A DNA stretch of 64,000 nt from Hysterangium stoloniferum (taxonomy: Eukaryota; Basidiomycota; Agaricomycetes; Hysterangiales; Hysterangiaceae): the NCBI GenBank assembly GCA_015178975.1, contig WHVD01000014.1, forward strand, positions 620,001 through 684,000, in the 5' to 3' direction. The notes beneath the pieces are model-generated. The model was not told where the DNA came from. It made no database searches and saw only the letters and a list, made by a program, of their open reading frames with translations. This document shows, one piece after another, positions 45,013 to 55,879 of the stretch. Numbering within the stretch: position 1 is the stretch's first letter; every line of letters begins with the position of its first letter. Both the position numbers and the translations under genes were made by a program.

Positions 45013-48000
45013 TCCTCAATCTTCCGGGCTGCCCCTGGAACGGGAACTCGCAGACGATTTCGACCCGGCAGGCCCCAAAACGTCAGAAGTTGCCACCACG
45101 GAAACATTTCGTGCAGAAGATCTGCATAAGCTAGTTAATTTAGTTCCTGACATCCCTACTGACGTCTCCTCCCGCTTGGAGTCAGTATTAACTAAGAACA
45201 GTCCTAGCTTTTGGAGTAGACGGGCATTTAGGACAAGTAGATGTCAAGGTCAATGTCCCCTTAAAAGATGGCGCACAACCTATTTCAATGTCAATGTTTC
45301 CAACCTCCCCGGCTAATAGGAAAGTCATTGACGAACAAATGGACACTTGGTTCCAACAGGGAGTGATTGAACCGTCCAAGAGTCCTTGGGGGGTGCCAGC
45401 CTTTGTCGTCTATCGCAACGGGAAACCACGAGTAGTGATTGACTATAGAAAGTTGAACAGCCTAATGGTTCCCGATGAATTTCCACTGCCGCATCAATCG
45501 GAAATCATGCAGGCGCTCTCGGGATCCAACATCTTATCTTCCTTCGATGCACTAGCTGGTTTTACCCAACTTGAAATGTTAGAGGAAGATAAGCCGAAGA
45601 CAGCCTTCAGATCCCATCGAGGACTGTGGCAATTCAGGAGAATGCCCTTTGGACTTCGTAATGGACCTTCTATATTCCAAAGGGTTATGCAAACCGTACT
45701 TGCACCCTACTTATGGATATTCTGCCTAGTTTATATTGACGACATCGTGATCTTTTCTAAGACATGGGACTGATCATCTAGAGCATTTGGACCAGGTCCT
45801 ACAAGCCATCATTGCAGCGGGAATCACTCTCTCGCCCAAAAAGTGCTACGTGGGGTATAATTCGATTCTACTACTAGGACATAAGGTGTCTAGACTTGGC
45901 TTTTCGACCCATCAAGAAAAGGTCGCCACTATATTGGAATTAGCCATGCCTTCTAAGATAGCAGACCTTCAACATTTTCTCGGAATGGTTCTGTACTTCT
46001 CTGCTTACATACCATTCTACTCCTGGACGGTTGCTCCACTTTTCAACCTCTTAAAGAAAGGAGTTCGTTGGCATTGGGATTCAGAACACGCCCGAGCTTT
46101 TGAAGACATCAAAGTTGCGTTGAGTTCAGCTCCAGTACTTGGACACCCTGTGAGCGGTATGCCTTATAGGTTATACACAGACGCTTCGGACTTCGCGCTG
46201 GGATGTTGCCTCCAGCAAATACAAAAAATGACACTTAAGGACCTAAAGGATACGAAAATTTATGCCCAAGCAAGGGCAGCTTTCGATCAATCACGAGACG
46301 TCCCCATTTTTGTTACTCGTTATAAAACCAAGGAGCCGGAATTCACCTGGATGGATTCCTGGGCCGCAGATTTTGATGACACCAGTGTCACAGTCGAACG
46401 CGTTATCGCCTATTGGAGCCGTACACTCAAGAAAGCGGAATGTAACTACTCAGCCACAGAGCGAGAAGTGTTAGCTGCTAAAGAAGGATTGGTCCATTTC
46501 CAGCCCTTTATCGAGGGAGAACATATCCTTTTGATCACTGACCATGCGGCATTACAATGGGCCAGATCTTACGAGAATACTAATCGTCGACTGGCCGCAT
46601 GGGGGGCGGTATACGCTGCATACCCCGGTCTGGAAATCCTACATAGAGCAGGACGGATACACAGCAATGTTGACCCATTATCTAGACTTCCTCGAGTACC
46701 TGACTGTGCTAGCCCCGCGAGAGACGATCTCTTACCAATCGTAGCAGATTCTTATAACCGGAATGACAATGAGACGTTATGGGAGAACAAACCAGCGGAA
46801 AAGGCCGTCTTTCTCACTCATCACGAGTTAGTTGAACCTGTCAGAACAGTCGAAGAGGTCCCCCAAACGAAATGGGACTTGCACAACCTTCCCAGAAACG
46901 ATGAGACTGATGAGGCGGATTTTACTCTCTCGAATCCACAATTGCTTATAGAGATCGATGAGAATTACGCTAAGGAACTTCGCGATGGATACCAGAAAGA
47001 TCCCGCCTTCAGGAATTATTACGCCGCCGATCCCATTTCTCCAAACATGGTAGCCACTCCTTCGCATTATTTTATCGGCAAGAATAAGCTATTGTTCTTT
47101 CGAGATTCGGACTGGAAAAGTCAAATCTGCGTTCCTAGCAGCATGACGACAACCATACTCAAGCTGATACATGATAATCCTTTCGAAGGAGCTCATGCAG
47201 GCGGCCACAGGCTTTTTAATCTGATGAAAGACCATTTCTTCTGGCCGAGGATGTTGCATGACTGCGTGGCGTACGCTCGCAGCTGCGACATATGCCAGAA
47301 AACTAAAATTGATCATTCCGCTCGACAAGGAGCTCTTCGACCCGTGGATGTACCCCTAAGGCCGTTTGAGGTTGTCTCGATGGACCTGATTACCGGATTG
47401 CCTCCTTCTACAGAGGGTGGTTATTCCGCCATCTTCGTCGCCGTGGATAAACTCACGCGTTTCTTAATCTGTGAACCCACCTACTTCAGATCTATCCGCA
47501 GAAGGATTCACGTGAATCTTCGTGAATAAAGTAGCCGCTCCTTTCGGCCTGCCTTCAAGGATAATCTGTGATCGAGACAAGAGATGGACCTGTAGGTTCT
47601 GGAGAGAAGTCTGCAAAGTATACAGAAGTGCCCTTGCAGTATCCTCATCCCACCATCCTCAGACCGACGGTCAAATGGAGAACGCTAATGCTATTGTGGA
47701 GCAAATGCTCAGAGCGTACTGCGCCTCTTCGAAAGGAGGAATGGTCTAAATGGACTCAAGTAGTGGCTCATACCTACAATTTCGACGGTTCAAAGCTCAA
47801 CAAGCTATGCGCCGGCCTTTTTGCTGATGGGCTACTTACCAAGAGGAATGTCTAGCTGTCTAGGAGGGGACGACCCTGTGGTTCCCAGAGAATTATCGGA
47901 TAGCCCTGTAGCCGACCAATGGATCTTAGAATTGGAAAATCACCGACAAGTGGCACGGGATTCGATTGCGCGAGCACAAGAAACCCAAGCTCGCAGTTAC

Positions 48001-48468
48001 AACAAGAGACGGAGATTAGTGGAAGATATCTCAGAGGGAGATTATGTTCTGATTAATCCCCATTCTCTCGAGCTCGTCGAAGCCAAGGGACCTGGAAGAA
48101 AACTTATACAAAGACGGATAGGGCCGTTTGAGGTCTTGGAAAAGATCAATCCTCAAGTCTTCTGACTCCACATTCCCTCGGAATATCAATTACATCCAGT
48201 GATTAATCGAGACCATCTTAAAAAGTACCACCTCTCCCCTAAGGAATTCGGATCCAGGGAGCTACTCGAGAACCTCTGAGAACTCAATCGTAACGACGAG
48301 GAGTACGAAGTAGAAGCTATAGTAGGGCACAAAAAGCATCGAAATTGACTCCTTTTCCAGGTTCGATGGAAAGGATATGGACTGGAGGAGGACACTTGGT
48401 TAAACGGCAATGACCTTTGTAACGCTCCCGCTCTTCTTAGAGCTTACAAGACTATTTATCGAATTTAA
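45013..48468 (+). pseudogene. pol of element B: RT-RNaseH-IN-chromodomain
   Basis: Reverse transcriptase: KSPWGVPAFVVYRNGKPRVV, FRRMPFGLRNGPSIFQRVMQ and active site YIDD (about 45731-45742). A one-base insertion near 45770 shifts to the frame with LSPKKCYVGYN and DLQHFLGMVLYFSAYI. RNase H: YTDASDFALGCCLQQ, then an extra about 65-residue charged segment before VIAYWSRTLKKAECNYSATE. Integrase: H-H-C-C (HAGGHRLFNLM..CDICQKTK), catalytic Asp in VVSMDLITGLP, Asp in CDRDKRWTC and Glu in TDGQMENAN, all retained. More frameshifts occur near 47510, 47740 and 47820. The C-terminus is a chromodomain (FQVRWKGYGLEEDTWL) ending at TAA 48466-48468. TGA stops at 48163, 48277 and 48346 replace probable Arg codons. 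Confidence 0.88.
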
Positions 48469-48663
48469 TGATCATTTCACATCCTTACGACGACAACACT
48501 GTTTATCTACTTCTAGCTCTACCCCCCCACTTTCTTCCCCCTCGGCCTTTCACTTCAATAACCGAGCAGAGCTTGAAATTAATATAAAATACGTAAATTC
48601 GCTAAAGAAAATTTTATTCCCCCTATCTCTTCCCTCCACGTCAACCTCTCTAATCAGTACACT

Positions 48664-51166
48664 ATGTCGCAGGAGCAACAACCCAAACCCAAGTTCCCCA
48701 ACTTCAAAAGAATACCGCGACCTCAACCTATTAATACCTCTACCACGCCGTCTCGCACTGAACAAGTCGAGCACTCCACGAGTAATTCTGGAACGCCTTT
48801 GCCAATACCCTCCTCCACTGTGCAGGGCGACATCGCGGGAACGTCCACCAACTCGGGGAACGGAACTGCCTTTACTCCATACGCTCCTCTTCCCAGACCC
48901 CGATTTCCCAATTTTAAAAGAATACCTCGACCTCAAACTACAGTTCCTTCTGCCCCATCACCTCGAACAGAAACTGTCGAGCGTGTGGAGGAGACCTCAT
49001 CGTCCACGAATCCTATGTGGACGGACTCCATTTCAAAAGCTGCACCATGGTCCTCTAATACTTGGGGGGCTCCCTCGGGAACATGGAGCGAAACCCCACC
49101 ACCTTCTCATAGTATTTTCCCTTCTACCGAAGAGGAGATCAAAAAGAAACAGCAGTCTGAGGCTTTCTCCACGCAGGTTCAGGAGGAATTGAAAATGCTT
49201 AAACGGAAGAGGAGAGAGGAGTACTTGGAAGGACAGCGGAGGATGGGGGCTAGGGATAATGTCCCTTCAAGGTGGACACGGCAGGAATGGAGGAAAATGG
49301 AAGGGCACGATAATCCTTCAATCATCGCTCCCCCTTCGGGTCATAAATGGACGGATTTCGCTGAAACGGATTGCAGCGATGGGGGCACGCCATGTGTTCG
49401 GAGTGTAGGACAAAAAAGTAGGAAAGGAAAAGATGGGGTCACCTTCTACGATTGGGACAAAGTACGAAGGATCAAATTACAAAGCATTGCATTGCGACGT
49501 GGAGATGGAGTTGCATTACCTCCCAGACCCCCTTCACAACGTGGACCTCAGGAACGGACCTACTGGATGGGGCCTGGTGATCTTTCATCTGACTCGGAGG
49601 ACGACCAATCTCGCTACCCCACCTACGACAGCAAGTACCTCGGTGCTGACTGCCATGAAGGTTTCCTACTCCCTGACAACATTCACTTCTTCACGAGTGA
49701 TCCTAACCAACGATGAAAGCTACCAACTTCCGTCAGAGTTTGGAGAGGGTATCGTCCAGCAGACTCTGCAACCCCATCCACTTCCTCTCATCTCCTTCCA
49801 CCTCCGCCAGTCTCTTCCATACCCACTCTCTTCCATACCCACATTACAGTGCTTTACACCCTTTTCGGAGCTACCGGGAAGTCTTGTACCATCCTCCGAG
49901 CTGCCTTCTCTTCCCCCTATACCACTACCCCTCCCCATCGCAGGACATTCTCTTATATCACCGTCCTCATCCATACCCAAGCCTCCTCCAGCACCGCAGC
50001 CAATCTCACCCCTCCACACGTCACCTGACCCTCTCGTCGCCTCCCACTCTACTCCGACGCCTTTGGTCCCTGCGGTGTCTAACATTCCCCTCACTTCCTT
50101 GACAACACGGAGTCCACCACCCGCCTCTCCCTACTCCCCTTGCATTTCTCTGGGAAGCCCCATTCAGCATCCTAACGATACATTAATGGATATTGATCAC
50201 CCTATCCCGGAAGTTCTCGCAATGCCTATGGAGGAAGTCCTCGAAGCGCCTCTCTCAGCCATAGACGTCTCCAAGGAACCCCCCCCAGCAATGGAAGCCT
50301 TCGAGGAGCCTCCCCCCTTAAGCGAAAAAGCAAAAGGGAAATGAAGAACCGATACTCAGGCTGACAAGCCCCTTGTCATGGACCCCCCCCCCCCGGCCCA
50401 CCCCATTCGCAGCCCCCCACCGCAGCCGTCCTCTCCCCTCCACTCTGAGGATATGGCTGGCCCCTCCCGTCCCTTCCAGTCAAGTTGGATGTGCGTGTCC
50501 ATTAATTACCCCTCCGACATCTTCACTGTGGGACACACACTAATGCGACTGGGACCAACCCTGTGGCACCCCCTTGTTAAAGGGCATATCCAGGGGTATA
50601 GCGGGTCTCTCACATTGTCGGACCGCATGAGCGCATTTTATTTATGCGTCAATGACCCTAAGGAACAGCTGCGTTTAGCGGAGGATATCGAATGGGTGGA
50701 ACTTTCCATGTTTCGGTCCTTACTTGTCAACTCTTCTTGTGTTCTTCCTGACCACACACCAACCCACTCTGCAGTGGACCTCATTGACTTGTTGGAGCAA
50801 CTGTTGCCAGATTCGGACACCTCGAGAGGAATCCCCTCTGGGGGAGACATGAGCTCCACACCGCTCATCACTCCTACCCCGCCATCACTACACCCTCGAC
50901 CCCCTCTCATTGCCCATATAACTGACACTTCCACTGATCGCGTTCATGCCATAATTCGAATGTGCCAGAAGGCCTACGGTTGTTGGGTCTCGTCAATCCA
51001 AAAACTGGATGGGTTGACATCCGCCAATGACGCTTCGAGGCGGGAGGACATCGCTCTTTCCTTTCATGCCAAGCGTCTCGCCTGGGGCAACGCTATCCTA
51101 CACCTTGGGGGTTCATCGCAGGACGCATGGGGAGGAGTTCCAAGCGTCCTTCGACATCTTCTTTAA
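48664..51166 (+). pseudogene. ORF3 of element B, unknown function
   Basis: A third ORF on the sense strand between pol and 3' LTR. Part 1 (48664-49716, 350 codons) starts MSQEQQPKPKFPNFKRIPRP; the block FPNFKRIPRPQ occurs twice about 75 residues apart. It also contains a charged helix (QEELKMLKRKRREEYLEGQR). A frameshift near 49650-49716 leads to a Pro/Ser-rich stretch (49717-50341), a TGA at 50342-50344, then the 262-codon part 2. Part 2 contains YPSDIFTVGHTLMRLGP, DRMSAFYLCVNDPKEQLRLA and AVDLIDLLEQLLPDSD, and stops 25 bp before the 3' LTR. There is no signal peptide, membrane segment or known catalytic motif, so an envelope protein is unlikely. It could be an accessory nucleic-acid- or host-binding protein. 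Original length would be about 830 residues. Confidence 0.6.
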
Positions 51167-51190
51167 CATAGCTCTTCGACCTGGGGGCAC

Positions 51191-51820
51191 TGTGAGAGGT
51201 ATGGCGAAATACACTCAGGAAATATAGTCGGATGAGCTCTTACTATATTTCCTTTATTATTTCTATTTTCTCTCTTTTATTATATCTATAATTAGTTCGA
51301 CAACCTATGTATGCGGTACATCGACTCTTGTGGGCGCACACACGCCAGACTTATGTATTCTAGCGCCCGTAGTTTAGAACTCAGACACTTTTTACACCGT
51401 AACCACAACTTACCCAGACACCCATTAGTGTCCTGTAAGTTGTGATTGGTGTATTGTCTCGACCGTCATAGACGGGCTTTAGCTATCTACTCTATCAGAG
51501 TTTCGAACTGTACCAGTCGAAACTCAATCCTTATCGCTACTCGCGTGGACCACATCCACGCTATTCTATTATTCAACTCTCTAGTACTCTACTTTACTCT
51601 CGAGCAGTCGTTCAGAATCGCACTAGACAGTCGATTCTACTTATTCGTTTTAGCTCTCTACCTTATTCTAGATAGCTACTTCCTTCTACCGTATTGTACT
51701 GAGTAGTCAATACGCATTTATTCTGTATTAGACTTCGACAGTCAATACATCTTAGTGTTGTACCTAAACGGTCGATATTCTTCGTATATAGAACGGTTAG
51801 AACTTCCACTACTCTTCACA
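51191..51820 (+). repeat. 3' LTR of element B
   Basis: 630 bp, full-length and the best reference for family B. The short purine-rich stretch CTGGGGGCA just upstream is a weak candidate polypurine tract. Confidence 0.93.
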
Positions 51821-52189
51821 TTGTGAGATCGTGTTGTCCAATTTCAAATGGGCAGATGGGAACCCTGGGGAGTCCAGGTGGGGTGAGCGGGAGCAGAGTC
51901 CAAATCATGACAGGTCATTTGACTATAATGGGAATGGGGCTCAGTTAGAGGGATGATGAGTTTTCCGAGTGGGGTCCAGTGACTGATGCATGGGACAGGG
52001 ACAGACATAGACAGGGATGAAGTCCAGTGGGTATTCCGGTGACTGATACATGAAGTAATGAAGTCGAATGTGGACAGGTCTGACATACAGAGTCCAGCAG
52101 GAACTCTGGTAAACTGACAATTGGTGCGTATAGGGTGTGGGTGCATATAAGTTAGTGCCCAGAGTCTGGCGGGAATTCTGGTTGTAACA

Positions 52190-52743
52190 GTGAGGTCCAA
52201 CTCTATAAATGTAGTGGAGCTTGGCTTCAATGTACAGTATGTGTTGCACCCTTGTACAAACTGTTAGGGTGCTCTGGTATTTCAAACAGAGCAGATAGTA
52301 TGATAGAGATGAAGTTCAGCACTTAGCTCAATCAGCCAGGGGGCCAAAATACTAAGAGTTGTGAAGTAAGAGTTCACAGTTTGCTGAGAATATCTTTGAG
52401 GGTATTGAGAAGGGAGAAAAGGGAGTGGGAACTAATAGGGGGTAATATAAGCCTATTTTTGAACTCAAGAACTGTAGTATGCATGAAGAAGACTTTTGTA
52501 TATTACAATGAGATGGATGACTGGAGGGCAGATCAAGGAAGCAAAGGGTGAAACAGATCATGACAAGTTGATGACGAGGTGGGAAGACTAAATGTAATAT
52601 ACTAAACATTATTAAAAAGGGGTCTGAGGTGGCAAGTGAGATGTGTAATAGAAGACAGTGATGGGAGAGTGAAATGGGATGGAGATGGAATGGAATGCTA
52701 GAAAGTCAACCACTATAACAAAACAAGTATTGGGGACACTATG
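52190..52743 (+). repeat. dispersed repeat F, copy 2, and flank
   Basis: 52190-52370 contains GAGGTCCAACTCTATAAATG, GGAGCTTGGCTTCAATGTAC and GGGTGCTCTGGTATTTCAAA, matching the other copies of repeat F. The remainder to 52743 has no recognised gene. Confidence 0.6.
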
Positions 52744-53425
52744 TGTAAAGGGTCAAGTAGTTTACCACTCAATGTGCGATTGTTATCAACTAACAATAGT
52801 GCAAAGTACAATCAACTAGTAATTATAGGTAGTCAAGATGTAGATTACGATCGACCTTTAAGGTGCGATCAGTAGATAATTACAAGGGCGGATTGACCTT
52901 ACGGTGTGATCCGACTGTGTAGCTAGCTGGGCCAATGGCCAAGTAGATAAGAGAAAGTATATATTGCAAGAGAGAGAGAATATCCTAAGAAAGTGAGCTA
53001 CGATGGATATTCTTACCACATGAAGCAAGAACTTGAAGTCAAGTCGAATAGTAGTAACTAACTTTGACTGTTACAGTGTGAAGTGTAGTTACTGCTGATC
53101 AGGGAAGAGAGATAGAGTGAAGGTTTGTCTTAGACAAGACCCTGAACCAGTACTTGCATGTGCAGGTGATGGTTGTTGGGGTTGAAAGTGTCTAAGTTTT
53201 TCACATGTGACTACTACTGTGACATGCGCATATTTCTTGTGGGCTAGAGCGCCCACAAGCATACATGGACTCTCGAACTAATAAAAAGGGGTATGACCCA
53301 TATTTATGAGTGATAGAAAAGAAAATAAAAATATAAAACATAAAGGAAATAATGGAATTATAAAGTGGCTAAGGGGTAAGGCTTAGAGTCTTTAGTCACA
53401 CCTCCTATGTGACCTATCCTTCACA
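52744..53425 (-). mobile_element. solo LTR distantly related to family B
   Basis: A 682-bp unit between perfect TSDs CTATG (52739-52743, 53426-53430). On the minus strand it starts TGTGAAGGATAGG and contains ATTAGTTCGAGAGTCCATGT and CTTGTGGGCGC in the order seen in family-B LTRs. It ends CCCTTTACA. Sequence divergence from B is high, so it is a separate subfamily. Confidence 0.68.
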
Positions 53426-53430
53426 CTATG

Positions 53431-53985
53431 AGTGGTGATGGCTTGGTGGCTTGGGCAGGAGTTCCAACAGTAAGATAATGATGGGTTTTGGGCCTAAAAC
53501 AGGTCATGGGGGTCCAAAATGATGGGATCCTAACACAATGCCATAGCCAGTAGAATCTGAAATATGTTTGGCAGAATAGCCAGCATCAAGCAGAGAAAGG
53601 ATCTCATGCTGGGAAGAGTAACAAACTTATACCAGACTCTACCCAATATCCCAGAACCACTAGATACTTGAAGATCTCTTGCCTTGATCTGTCCCTGAGT
53701 CTGTTTGGCATGCATTTATTCATTTGTTTATCATGTCCCCTGTACTTGTCCCTATTCCATCTCAATCCTTATTCCTAGTATGGTCAACAATGCATCATTT
53801 CTTGTTTGCCCATTTCATCTTTTTGTCTCACCATATTAGTAGTACAAGAATCACTAGTTCTATATAGTGTAAAATCTGTTTGTGCCAAGGTTAAAGAACC
53901 TGATGTTTTTCATGGAACTGACACTAAGTCTCTAAATGAGAATAAATAGGAAGCTGGAATGTACAGAACCCCTCAATATGACATG
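53431..53985. other. non-coding flank, no feature recognised
   Basis: I see no conserved frame or terminal repeat here. Confidence 0.4.
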
Positions 53986-54280
53986 GTCACTGTTATGACC
54001 GGAATTCCCACCGGACTCCGGGCACTAACTTATACGCACCCGCACCCTATACACACCAATTGTCAGTTTACCGGAATTCCCGCCAGACTCTGTATGTCAG
54101 ACTTGTCTACATTTGACTTCATTACATCGTGTATCAGTCATCAGAATTCCCACTGGACTCCATCCCTGTCTATGTCCAACCTTGTCTCCTGCTCCATTTC
54201 CTGTTATGGTTTATGATTTGTCACAATTCAGACTTTGCTCCGTTCTGTCCCATTTCTAACACCAAATTTGGTGTTTACTA

Positions 54281-55879
54281 CAGTGAGGGACAAAACCCTT
54301 CCAATGATTTTTAGTTGTGCAAAGATTCTTGAATAACTCAAGAACCGCTGTAGATACAGACCTGAAATTTGGTGGTTGGTTAGGTCTATATGTTATCTAT
54401 ATGCCATTAAAATATTATGACATAAGCACTGGTATTTTCCATGCTATAAATAAAATAATAATAAAATCACATTGGAAGGGTTTTGTCCCTGGTATAAAAA
54501 GAACACAAATCAAACAATCTAGTACTTGGTATAGCCTCCCTTGGCCTTCAAAACAGCCTCAACTCTTCTAGGCATAATCTCTATCAAATTCTGACAAGTA
54601 GAGGCAGGGATCTTCTCCCACTCTGTCTAAACCTCTCCCACAACTCATGAATACTCTTGGGTGTCACTTCATACTCTCCCAGCCTCTTTTTGAGGTGATA
54701 CCAGGTGTTCAATTGGATAAGGTCAGCAGACTGAGGTGGTCATACCATGACCACAAATTCATTATCTTTAAACCAATTGGTGGCCTTCTTGCTCTTGTGT
54801 TTGGGATCATTATCTTGCTGAAAGACCACATCTTCTGTGTTCTTGCCATAATACTTCATGATTGCTTGAAGTTCATCTTCCAGAATGCTAACATAAAGGT
54901 CAGCATCCATCCTTCCATCAATTTTGGTGGAATATTCTGGTCCTTCCCACAACATACAGCTTCATAACATCAGATTTCCTCCTCCAAACCTGACTGTACC
55001 CTCAACCACCCTATCACTGAGCCCCTCTCCTGCCCTTTTCCATACCTACTTCCTCCCATCTGACCCCAAACAATTGATTTTTGTCTCATCTAACCAATAA
55101 ACCTCTTCCAATCATCCACAGTCCAGTCCTTGTGTCCCAGAGCAAAGCCCATCCTTGCCTTCCTATGCCTCTTAGTGAGTAAAGGCCTTTTTCTCTTCAC
55201 CACAGCTCTCATTCCAGCTTTCTTGAGTGCTCTATGAAAAGTCTTCACTGAAATGGACTCTCCAGTCATATTTTGAAGGATTTTGGTGACCTCAGTGGCA
55301 TGTTCTGCCTTCTGAGAAGTGATTTGTTAGAGGGAATAATGAATATCTGAGGGAGAAAACTTGCATGGATGGCCACCAGGTGCTTTGGCAAGTGATGGGT
55401 AATGGGTAAAGTGAATTCTGGATATAGTAAATTGACCTCTGCCAGTGATTGCAGAGATCTGGGAAGCAGACTTGCCCTTATTGAGAAAAATGAAAATTGG
55501 CTAACCTGAGGAGGAGTAAGAGCTTTCATGGTGTAGAATGTTGAGTTGTGGGGATATTATTGAACTAGAAAGTGAACAGGGATATATATATCTAATTTTG
55601 ACAGGTTACATGATTTCTTTTTGCACTTCTTTGCATATAATCAATAATGTTTTGTGCTTATCATGTGACTGGGACAAAACCCTTCCAATGTGATTTTATT
55701 ATTATTTTATTTATAGCATGGGAAATACTAATACTTATGTCATAATATTTTAAGGGCATATAGATAACATGTAGACCTAACTAACCACCAAATTTCAGAT
55801 CTGTATCTACAGTGGTTCTTGAGTTATTCAAGACTCTTTGCACAACTAAAAATCATTGGAAGGGTTTTGTCCCTCACTG
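54281..55879 (-). mobile_element. Tc1-type DNA transposon in a family-C LTR
   Basis: A 1599-bp element with terminal inverted repeats of about 160 bp (CAGTGAGGGACAAAACCCTT at the left, its complement at the right) and TA on both sides. It carries one transposase gene on the minus strand. Size matches the element at 11046-12641, but the ends differ, so it is another Tc1 family. Confidence 0.87.
54519..55529 (-). pseudogene. Tc1-like transposase, many frameshifts
   Basis: Starts MKALTPPQVSQFSFF. Fragments of the protein are readable in all three minus frames: RKARMGFALGHKDWTVDDWK, DGRMDADLYVSILEDELQAI, VVFQQDNDPKHKSKKATNW (second catalytic Asp), and the terminal MPRRVEAVLKAKGGYTKY before TAG 54519-54521. 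The first catalytic Asp region is shifted out of frame and the Pro-Asp-Leu-Asn motif is damaged (SADLIQLNTW). It is non-functional. Confidence 0.8.

Larger units (their letters stand above)
40375..51820 (+). mobile_element. element B: full-length Ty3/gypsy chromovirus with extra ORF
   Basis: An 11446-bp retrotransposon with LTRs TGTGAGAGG..CTCTTCACA and perfect TSD TTGTG (40370-40374, 51821-51825). Order: 5' LTR, tRNA-type primer site, gag-protease, RT-RNase H-integrase-chromodomain, a third sense ORF of 2.5 kb, 3' LTR. Eight TGA stops and several frameshifts inactivate it, but RT, RNase H and integrase active-site residues are still readable. The two LTRs differ by roughly fifteen substitutions plus a 23-bp deletion, so insertion is fairly recent. 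Confidence 0.94.
40288..52189 (-). mobile_element. solo LTR, family C, internally deleted and split by element B
   Basis: The left piece (40288-40374, TGTTAAGGGTGTACATGG.. with GGACTTGGCTTCAGCTTATA) and the right piece (51826-52189, ending GGTTGTAACA) are parts of one family-C LTR. The TSD is GGGAG (40283-40287) versus GTGAG (52190-52194), one mismatch. About 380 bp is missing between GGTGGGG and GAGCGGGAGC near 51884 compared with the copy at 38632-39451. It lies in repeat F (copy 2). Confidence 0.8.

Noticed and set aside
48664-51166. ORF3 of element B as a retroviral envelope gene
   Set aside because: Position fits, but no signal peptide, membrane helix or cleavage site is visible.
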